A DNA stretch of 21,972 nucleotides from NCBI GenBank assembly GCA_039105265.1, contig JAPFFF010000478.1:1-21972 (forward strand), read 5' to 3'. This DNA is from Tritrichomonas musculus. Its lineage: Eukaryota; Parabasalia; Tritrichomonadida; Tritrichomonadidae. A program made the position numbers and the translations under genes. The notes beneath the pieces are model-generated. The model did not search any database. It was given only the letters and a program-made list of their open reading frames with translations, and was not told where the DNA came from. Positions 10,446-18,500 of the stretch are shown here, piece after piece (position 1 is the stretch's first letter; the number at the start of each line of letters is the position of its first letter).

Positions 10446-10449
10446 TTTA
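10446..10449 (-). promoter_or_regulatory. Possible UAAA-type polyadenylation signal
   Basis: On the minus strand the decayed last minisatellite unit reads GTTAAAAAC (plus 10443-10451), giving a TAAA about 28 nt past the stop codon. Trichomonad mRNAs are known to use a short UAAA-type signal close to the stop. TAAA is common by chance in DNA this AT-rich, so this is only a candidate. Confidence 0.25.
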
Positions 10450-10476
10450 ACATAATTAAATAATTATCATATGAAA

Positions 10477-11655
10477 TTATATTACAAAATTATTAAAAAT
10501 ATCTTTTTTGTTTACATCTATATCTTTGTCTTTCAAAAGGTCATCAACAAGTGTACAATAATCGTACTTACATATGTTATAAAATAAAGATTCACTAATG
10601 GACTCACTTTTGAAAAAGGCGAAATTATGATATTTGAGGCATTGGTTGATCGTATCCTGTGAATTTTCTTCATCGTTTTGTAAAAAGTTGTTTACGAAAT
10701 AATTTGCAATGTCGTTGTGGTGGCATTTGATTGATTCATAAAAGACTTGTTTGTATGACTTATCCTTTAATTCAACATGATTGTCTTCAATAAAATGAAT
10801 CATTTCAGCATTTTGACCATGAATGGCCAAAAGCCACATTGATGGCATTAATTCAACACCTTCAAGTCGTAAGTAGTTAAATATTTGAATTGAGCCAAAA
10901 AATACAGCATATTCAATCAATGAAAATCCTTCATCTTTTTGGTCATTTCGCGAAAAAAATTGAATTTGGTTTGATTTTTTTGGCTTCTTAAGTAAAAAAG
11001 AATTCGTTTCATAAATTGATGGCTGAATTTTGGCGTTAAGTGAAATACCATTTCTTATAACGTGCGCAACAAATTCTGTGACCATGTCCTTTCGAATTAA
11101 CTCACAAATATGATTGTCGTTTTCGCCTTCCTTTCGTTTGTCATAAAAATTTTCGGGCAATTCTTTCTTTATCTCTTCAACCCACTCTTCTTTCTTTGGA
11201 AACCATTTTTCATTGATGAATGGTTGAATTTCTGGCTGAAAATACTGTGGATATTTGGACTCTATGTATTTGTTTATCTTCGTAATTTGTTTAGCTACAT
11301 ATTCATCAAAAACTATTATTTGCTGTTCAATGAGAAATAAAAGAATCCTTTTGTTGTTCTTAAAAATATTAAATATTTCTGAATTTGGAAAATATTTCTT
11401 GATATCTTCTTTGAAAATGAGTAAAATTCTTTCGATTTTACTGAAAAAGTTGGGGAAACGGTGGTGGTTATTTCCGATTTTGGAAATTAAATGTAGTAGA
11501 GACAAAAGTTCATACAAATGATCTTTTATTTTTATATCTTCAAATTTACTTTCAAGAATTATAAAATTTTCTTCTGAATTATCCTTTTCTTCAAGAAAAT
11601 TCAGTATATTTTCTTGGATATCCTTCATTGCGCCCAAGTATTCTTTGGAATTCAT
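10477..11655 (-). CDS. DUF3447/ankyrin-repeat protein, trichomonad family, lacking the usual C-terminal ankyrin array
   Basis: A 392-residue open frame from ATG (11655) to TAA (10477-10479). Residues 1-180 are charged and helix-rich, with no signal peptide or convincing membrane segment, and include WFPKKEEWVEEI at 151-162. Ankyrin-like helix pairs follow: about 184-215 (CELIRK, FVAHVIRNGISLN), 243-270 (GFSLIEYAVFFGSIQIFNYL), 274-297, and 303-324 (FYESIKCHHNDIANYF). The block from about 243 to 324 is what I recognise as DUF3447. A last degenerate repeat at 355-382 ends in KDIDVN, and the protein stops ten residues later. Trichomonad relatives usually continue from DVN into canonical ankyrin repeats, and repeats of that kind occur in the cassettes just downstream. 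The expected role is protein-protein binding in the cytosol; no catalytic motif is seen. The start is the first ATG in frame, with a second at residue 10. It may be a complete short paralogue or a truncated gene. Confidence 0.88.
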   Translation of the reverse strand: MNSKEYLGAMKDIQENILNFLEEKDNSEENFIILESKFEDIKIKDHLYELLSLLHLISKIGNNHHRFPNFFSKIERILLIFKEDIKKYFPNSEIFNIFKNNKRILLFLIEQQIIVFDEYVAKQITKINKYIESKYPQYFQPEIQPFINEKWFPKKEEWVEEIKKELPENFYDKRKEGENDNHICELIRKDMVTEFVAHVIRNGISLNAKIQPSIYETNSFLLKKPKKSNQIQFFSRNDQKDEGFSLIEYAVFFGSIQIFNYLRLEGVELMPSMWLLAIHGQNAEMIHFIEDNHVELKDKSYKQVFYESIKCHHNDIANYFVNNFLQNDEENSQDTINQCLKYHNFAFFKSESISESLFYNICKYDYCTLVDDLLKDKDIDVNKKDIFNNFVI

Positions 11656-11847
11656 TATTTCCTTCAGTAATTAATTTGAATAATTATTTTTGCCTAGTTT
11701 TTCAATTTTTCAAAAAGATAAATAAATTAGGAAAAAGTTGAAAACACCTATGAAAAAGTTGGTTCTTTCTTTAGTTTTACATGAATTTTCAGGGATGAAA
11801 TATATTTTTTTGGGATAAAAAAAATGACTATAAGTTCCTACAAAAGA

Positions 11848-11869
11848 AAATTCAGAATTCTGTTTTAAG
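11848..11869 (+). repeat. 22-bp dispersed direct repeat, copy 1
   Basis: Begins AAATTCAG and ends GTTTTAAG, with a perfect 10-bp palindrome CAGAATTCTG at 11853-11862. An identical 22-bp copy lies 343 bp to the right. It directly precedes the 60-bp tandem duplication. Confidence 0.85.
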
Positions 11870-11929
11870 TTTATATTCTCAAAATTAAAAAAAAATACCA
11901 ATCAAAAAGTTGCCGTTTGCGTATCTATA
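11870..11929 (+). repeat. 60-bp tandem duplication, copy A
   Basis: Runs from TTTATATTCTC to GTATCTATA and includes CCAATCAAAAAGTTGCCG. Copy B follows 61 bp downstream, differing by A-run length (two extra bases in A) and a T in the A-run. Confidence 0.9.
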
Positions 11930-11930
11930 T

Positions 11931-11988
11931 TTTATATTCTCAAAATTAAAAAATAACCAATCAAAAAGTTGCCGTTTGCGTATCTATA
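11931..11988 (+). repeat. 60-bp tandem duplication, copy B
   Basis: 58-bp partner of copy A. Its right end merges into a perfect 12-bp palindrome, TATCTATAGATA (11981-11992), which copy A lacks because it is followed by TTT instead of GATA. Confidence 0.9.
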
Positions 11989-12190
11989 GATACAAGTGCG
12001 ATAGGTTTATTTTTCGATATATCTCAATTAAAAAATATTACAAAATTAATTTTATTAAAAATATAATTCAAATAATTGAAATAAAATTTAAAAAATCCAT
12101 AGATCACAAAATAAACCAATAATTTCAAAAACTTAAACAATAAATAAACTAATTAATTAAAAAATATTGATAAGAAATTTTTGTATTAAA

Positions 12191-12212
12191 AAATTCAGAA
12201 TTCTGTTTTAAG
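12191..12212 (+). repeat. 22-bp dispersed direct repeat, copy 2
   Basis: Exact copy of 11848-11869, with the CAGAATTCTG palindrome at 12196-12205. Sequence to its right (GGGTGTACTCACTCAATCC) differs from that beside copy 1, so identity stops sharply at the 22 bp. Confidence 0.85.
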
Positions 12213-12241
12213 GGTGTACTCACTCAATCCACTTTTACAAA

Positions 12242-12258
12242 AAAAATACAGTATTTTT
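12242..12258. repeat. 17-bp AT-rich inverted repeat
   Basis: AAAAATAC, a single A, then GTATTTTT: a perfect 8-bp stem around one base. It could form a cruciform or a short hairpin, but no U-tract terminator logic applies in a eukaryote. Its function is unknown, and chance is possible in AT-rich DNA. Confidence 0.6.
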
Positions 12259-12401
12259 GTGGCTGATGCTTTGATACTACCGATTTTAACGTCGGAATAA
12301 GTTTTCAAAAAGTTTATTTCAGAAAAATATTGAATATATAATAGAGGCGCCATTAAAATGAAATTAAATTAATATTTTTTAGATTCAATTTTTATTTATT
12401 T

Positions 12402-12530
12402 TTGTTTATATTCTACAATCGCAAGCCTGACGGAACAGCATAAGTTGGTACGAGACGAATCGCTCACTCATTTTCGCATATTTTAGATCAGCAATTGCAC
12501 GAAGTCAGCATCGCCATTTATTGTCACAAT
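12402..12530 (+). repeat. Divergent edge unit of the 129-bp satellite
   Basis: The leftmost unit has two substitutions seen in no other unit: ATCGCAAGC for ATCACAAGC, and TGACGGAAC for TGACAGAAC. Sequence similarity stops at 12401, where the unit phase begins mid-motif (TTGTTTATATTC without the preceding ACAA). Confidence 0.9.
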
Positions 12531-15500
12531 TTGTTTATATTCTACAATCACAAGCCTGACAGAACAGCATAAGTTGGTACGAGACGAATCGCTCACGCAT
12601 TTTCGCATATTTTAGATCAGCAATTGCACGAAGTCAGCATCGCCATTTATTGTCACAATTTGTTTATATTCTACAATCACAAGCCTGACAGAACAGCATA
12701 AGTTGGTACGAGACGAATCGCTCACTCATTTTCGCATATTTTAGATCAGCAATTGCACGAAGTCATCATCGCCATTTATTGTCACAATTTGTTTATATTC
12801 TACAATCACAAGCCTGACAGAACAGCATAAGTTGGTACGAGACGAATCGCTCACTCATTTTCGCATATTTTAGATCAGCAATTGCACGAAGTCAGCATCG
12901 CCATTTATTGTCACAATTTGTTTATATTCTACAATCACAAGCCTGACAGAACAGCATAAGTTGGTACGAGACGAATCGCTCACTCATTTTCGCATATTTT
13001 AGATCAGCAATTGCACGAAGTCATCATCGCCATTTATTGTCACAATTTGTTTATATTCTACAATCACAAGCCTGACAGAACAGCATAAGTTGGTACGAGA
13101 CGAATCGCTCACTCATTTTCGCATATTTTAGATCAGCAATTGCACGAAGTCATCATCGCCATTTATTGTCACAATTTGTTTATATTCTACAATCACAAGC
13201 CTGACAGAACAGCATAAGTTGGTACGAGACGAATCGCTCACTCATTTTCGCATATTTTAGATCAGCAATTGCACGAAGTCAGCATCGCCATTTATTGTCA
13301 CAATTTGTTTATATTCTACAATCACAAGCCTGACAGAACAGCATAAGTTGGTACGAGACGAATCGCTCACGCATTTTCGCATATTTTAGATCAGCAATTG
13401 CACGAAGTCAGCATCGCCATTTATTGTCACAATTTGTTTATATTCTACAATCACAAGCCTGACAGAACAGCATAAGTTGGTACGAGACGAATCGCTCACG
13501 CATTTTCGCATATTTTAGATCAGCAATTGCACGAAGTCATCATCGCCATTTATTGTCACAATTTGTTTATATTCTACAATCACAAGCCTGACAGAACAGC
13601 ATAAGTTGGTACGAGACGAATCGCTCACTCATTTTCGCATATTTTAGATCAGCAATTGCACGAAGTCAGCATCGCCATTTATTGTCACAATTTGTTTATA
13701 TTCTACAATCACAAGCCTGACAGAACAGCATAAGTTGGTACGAGACGAATCGCTCACTCATTTTCGCATATTTTAGATCAGCAATTGCACGAAGTCAGCA
13801 TCGCCATTTATTGTCACAATTTGTTTATATTCTACAATCACAAGCCTGACAGAACAGCATAAGTTGGTACGAGACGAATCGCTCACGCATTTTCGCATAT
13901 TTTAGATCAGCAATTGCACGAAGTCAGCATCGCCATTTATTGTCACAATTTGTTTATATTCTACAATCACAAGCCTGACAGAACAGCATAAGTTGGTACG
14001 AGACGAATCGCTCACTCATTTTCGCATATTTTAGATCAGCAATTGCACGAAGTCATCATCGCCATTTATTGTCACAATTTGTTTATATTCTACAATCACA
14101 AGCCTGACAGAACAGCATAAGTTGGTACGAGACGAATCGCTCACTCATTTTCGCATATTTTAGATCAGCAATTGCACGAAGTCATCATCGCCATTTATTG
14201 TCACAATTTGTTTATATTCTACAATCACAAGCCTGACAGAACAGCATAAGTTGGTACGAGACGAATCGCTCACTCATTTTCGCATATTTTAGATCAGCAA
14301 TTGCACGAAGTCATCATCGCCATTTATTGTCACAATTTGTTTATATTCTACAATCACAAGCCTGACAGAACAGCATAAGTTGGTACGAGACGAATCGCTC
14401 ACTCATTTTCGCATATTTTAGATCAGCAATTGCACGAAGTCATCATCGCCATTTATTGTCACAATTTGTTTATATTCTACAATCACAAGCCTGACAGAAC
14501 AGCATAAGTTGGTACGAGACGAATCGCTCACTCATTTTCGCATATTTTAGATCAGCAATTGCACGAAGTCATCATCGCCATTTATTGTCACAATTTGTTT
14601 ATATTCTACAATCACAAGCCTGACAGAACAGCATAAGTTGGTACGAGACGAATCGCTCACTCATTTTCGCATATTTTAGATCAGCAATTGCACGAAGTCA
14701 GCATCGCCATTTATTGTCACAATTTGTTTATATTCTACAATCACAAGCCTGACAGAACAGCATAAGTTGGTACGAGACGAATCGCTCACTCATTTTCGCA
14801 TATTTTAGATCAGCAATTGCACGAAGTCATCATCGCCATTTATTGTCACAATTTGTTTATATTCTACAATCACAAGCCTGACAGAACAGCATAAGTTGGT
14901 ACGAGACGAATCGCTCACTCATTTTCGCATATTTTAGATCAGCAATTGCACGAAGTCATCATCGCCATTTATTGTCACAATTTGTTTATATTCTACAATC
15001 ACAAGCCTGACAGAACAGCATAAGTTGGTACGAGACGAATCGCTCACTCATTTTCGCATATTTTAGATCAGCAATTGCACGAAGTCATCATCGCCATTTA
15101 TTGTCACAATTTGTTTATATTCTACAATCACAAGCCTGACAGAACAGCATAAGTTGGTACGAGACGAATCGCTCACTCATTTTCGCATATTTTAGATCAG
15201 CAATTGCACGAAGTCATCATCGCCATTTATTGTCACAATTTGTTTATATTCTACAATCACAAGCCTGACAGAACAGCATAAGTTGGTACGAGACGAATCG
15301 CTCACTCATTTTCGCATATTTTAGATCAGCAATTGCACGAAGTCAGCATCGCCATTTATTGTCACAATTTGTTTATATTCTACAATCACAAGCCTGACAG
15401 AACAGCATAAGTTGGTACGAGACGAATCGCTCACTCATTTTCGCATATTTTAGATCAGCAATTGCACGAAGTCATCATCGCCATTTATTGTCACAATTTG

Positions 15501-18500
15501 TTTATATTCTACAATCACAAGCCTGACAGAACAGCATAAGTTGGTACGAGACGAATCGCTCACTCATTTTCGCATATTTTAGATCAGCAATTGCACGAAG
15601 TCAGCATCGCCATTTATTGTCACAATTTGTTTATATTCTACAATCACAAGCCTGACAGAACAGCATAAGTTGGTACGAGACGAATCGCTCACTCATTTTC
15701 GCATATTTTAGATCAGCAATTGCACGAAGTCATCATCGCCATTTATTGTCACAATTTGTTTATATTCTACAATCACAAGCCTGACAGAACAGCATAAGTT
15801 GGTACGAGACGAATCGCTCACTCATTTTCGCATATTTTAGATCAGCAATTGCACGAAGTCATCATCGCCATTTATTGTCACAATTTGTTTATATTCTACA
15901 ATCACAAGCCTGACAGAACAGCATAAGTTGGTACGAGACGAATCGCTCACTCATTTTCGCATATTTTAGATCAGCAATTGCACGAAGTCAGCATCGCCAT
16001 TTATTGTCACAATTTGTTTATATTCTACAATCACAAGCCTGACAGAACAGCATAAGTTGGTACGAGACGAATCGCTCACTCATTTTCGCATATTTTAGAT
16101 CAGCAATTGCACGAAGTCATCATCGCCATTTATTGTCACAATTTGTTTATATTCTACAATCACAAGCCTGACAGAACAGCATAAGTTGGTACGAGACGAA
16201 TCGCTCACTCATTTTCGCATATTTTAGATCAGCAATTGCACGAAGTCATCATCGCCATTTATTGTCACAATTTGTTTATATTCTACAATCACAAGCCTGA
16301 CAGAACAGCATAAGTTGGTACGAGACGAATCGCTCACGCATTTTCGCATATTTTAGATCAGCAATTGCACGAAGTCAGCATCGCCATTTATTGTCACAAT
16401 TTGTTTATATTCTACAATCACAAGCCTGACAGAACAGCATAAGTTGGTACGAGACGAATCGCTCACTCATTTTCGCATATTTTAGATCAGCAATTGCACG
16501 AAGTCAGCATCGCCATTTATTGTCACAATTTGTTTATATTCTACAATCACAAGCCTGACAGAACAGCATAAGTTGGTACGAGACGAATCGCTCACTCATT
16601 TTCGCATATTTTAGATCAGCAATTGCACGAAGTCATCATCGCCATTTATTGTCACAATTTGTTTATATTCTACAATCACAAGCCTGACAGAACAGCATAA
16701 GTTGGTACGAGACGAATCGCTCACTCATTTTCGCATATTTTAGATCAGCAATTGCACGAAGTCATCATCGCCATTTATTGTCACAATTTGTTTATATTCT
16801 ACAATCACAAGCCTGACAGAACAGCATAAGTTGGTACGAGACGAATCGCTCACTCATTTTCGCATATTTTAGATCAGCAATTGCACGAAGTCAGCATCGC
16901 CATTTATTGTCACAATTTGTTTATATTCTACAATCACAAGCCTGACAGAACAGCATAAGTTGGTACGAGACGAATCGCTCACGCATTTTCGCATATTTTA
17001 GATCAGCAATTGCACGAAGTCAGCATCGCCATTTATTGTCACAATTTGTTTATATTCTACAATCACAAGCCTGACAGAACAGCATAAGTTGGTACGAGAC
17101 GAATCGCTCACTCATTTTCGCATATTTTAGATCAGCAATTGCACGAAGTCATCATCGCCATTTATTGTCACAATTTGTTTATATTCTACAATCACAAGCC
17201 TGACAGAACAGCATAAGTTGGTACGAGACGAATCGCTCACTCATTTTCGCATATTTTAGATCAGCAATTGCACGAAGTCATCATCGCCATTTATTGTCAC
17301 AATTTGTTTATATTCTACAATCACAAGCCTGACAGAACAGCATAAGTTGGTACGAGACGAATCGCTCACTCATTTTCGCATATTTTAGATCAGCAATTGC
17401 ACGAAGTCATCATCGCCATTTATTGTCACAATTTGTTTATATTCTACAATCACAAGCCTGACAGAACAGCATAAGTTGGTACGAGACGAATCGCTCACTC
17501 ATTTTCGCATATTTTAGATCAGCAATTGCACGAAGTCATCATCGCCATTTATTGTCACAATTTGTTTATATTCTACAATCACAAGCCTGACAGAACAGCA
17601 TAAGTTGGTACGAGACGAATCGCTCACTCATTTTCGCATATTTTAGATCAGCAATTGCACGAAGTCATCATCGCCATTTATTGTCACAATTTGTTTATAT
17701 TCTACAATCACAAGCCTGACAGAACAGCATAAGTTGGTACGAGACGAATCGCTCACTCATTTTCGCATATTTTAGATCAGCAATTGCACGAAGTCAGCAT
17801 CGCCATTTATTGTCACAATTTGTTTATATTCTACAATCACAAGCCTGACAGAACAGCATAAGTTGGTACGAGACGAATCGCTCACTCATTTTCGCATATT
17901 TTAGATCAGCAATTGCACGAAGTCAGCATCGCCATTTATTGTCACAATTTGTTTATATTCTACAATCACAAGCCTGACAGAACAGCATAAGTTGGTACGA
18001 GACGAATCGCTCACTCATTTTCGCATATTTTAGATCAGCAATTGCACGAAGTCATCATCGCCATTTATTGTCACAATTTGTTTATATTCTACAATCACAA
18101 GCCTGACAGAACAGCATAAGTTGGTACGAGACGAATCGCTCACTCATTTTCGCATATTTTAGATCAGCAATTGCACGAAGTCATCATCGCCATTTATTGT
18201 CACAATTTGTTTATATTCTACAATCACAAGCCTGACAGAACAGCATAAGTTGGTACGAGACGAATCGCTCACTCATTTTCGCATATTTTAGATCAGCAAT
18301 TGCACGAAGTCATCATCGCCATTTATTGTCACAATTTGTTTATATTCTACAATCACAAGCCTGACAGAACAGCATAAGTTGGTACGAGACGAATCGCTCA
18401 CTCATTTTCGCATATTTTAGATCAGCAATTGCACGAAGTCATCATCGCCATTTATTGTCACAATTTGCTTATATTCTACAATCACAAGCCTGACAGAACA

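Larger units (their letters stand above)
1..10446 (-). repeat. 25-bp minisatellite with a variable 3-bp slot, interspersed with ankyrin cassettes
   Basis: On the plus strand each unit is a 22-bp core, starting ATTGAAAGATATG and ending TTTTGAAT, followed by a 3-bp slot. The slot is AGT, TCC, GAA, TTC, TTT, GTA or TAC; AGT is commonest. I count 318 slots. Between the 18 cassettes the slot counts run 22, 25, 26, 9, 12, 3, 8, 81, 26, 9, 12, 3, 8, 11, 17, 5, 21, with 3 before the first cassette and 17 after the last. The core varies at very few places: G to T at 2023, 4463, 5488, 6326 and 9117; T to A at 3985 and 4485; G to A at 8920. The core has no C on the plus strand. Strand is given as minus because cassettes and gene read that way. 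The array continues left of the window. Open minus-strand frames in it encode only low-complexity peptide (FKIISFN, IQNHIFQ, SKSYLS) and are not called as genes. Confidence 0.97.
11656..12401. other. AT-rich intergenic region without a recognisable gene
   Basis: About 750 bp lie between the gene start and the right-hand satellite. It holds A/T runs, a 60-bp tandem duplication, a 22-bp dispersed direct repeat and several short palindromes, annotated separately. Open frames at 11710-11901 (minus) and 11910-12122 (plus) are low-complexity Lys/Ile/Phe-rich sequence without domain features, and I do not call them. The plus-strand reads inside the gene (11110-11521) are shadows of it. No tRNA or rRNA is seen. 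Confidence 0.7.

Noticed and set aside
1-10446. CRISPR-like array (22-bp repeat with short variable spacers)
   Set aside because: The variable part is only 3 bp with seven states, no cas genes are present, and the gene content is eukaryotic. It is a minisatellite.
11110-11521. Plus-strand open frames over the gene
   Set aside because: They are antisense shadows of the minus-strand gene, rich in Phe/Leu/Ile with no domain features.
11656-11690. Initiator-type (TCA-Y-W) promoter element upstream of the gene
   Set aside because: The nearest candidate on the minus strand is TTCAAA, about 22 nt before the ATG, which does not fit the known trichomonad Inr consensus. No clear promoter can be claimed.
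11710-12122. Small genes at 11710-11901 (minus) and 11910-12122 (plus)
   Set aside because: The peptides are low complexity and AT-driven, one overlaps the 60-bp tandem duplication, and neither has recognisable motifs.
12213-12401. DNA transposon or virus-like element end starting GGGTGTACTCACTC
   Set aside because: No matching inverted copy, target-site duplication or element gene is visible in the window.
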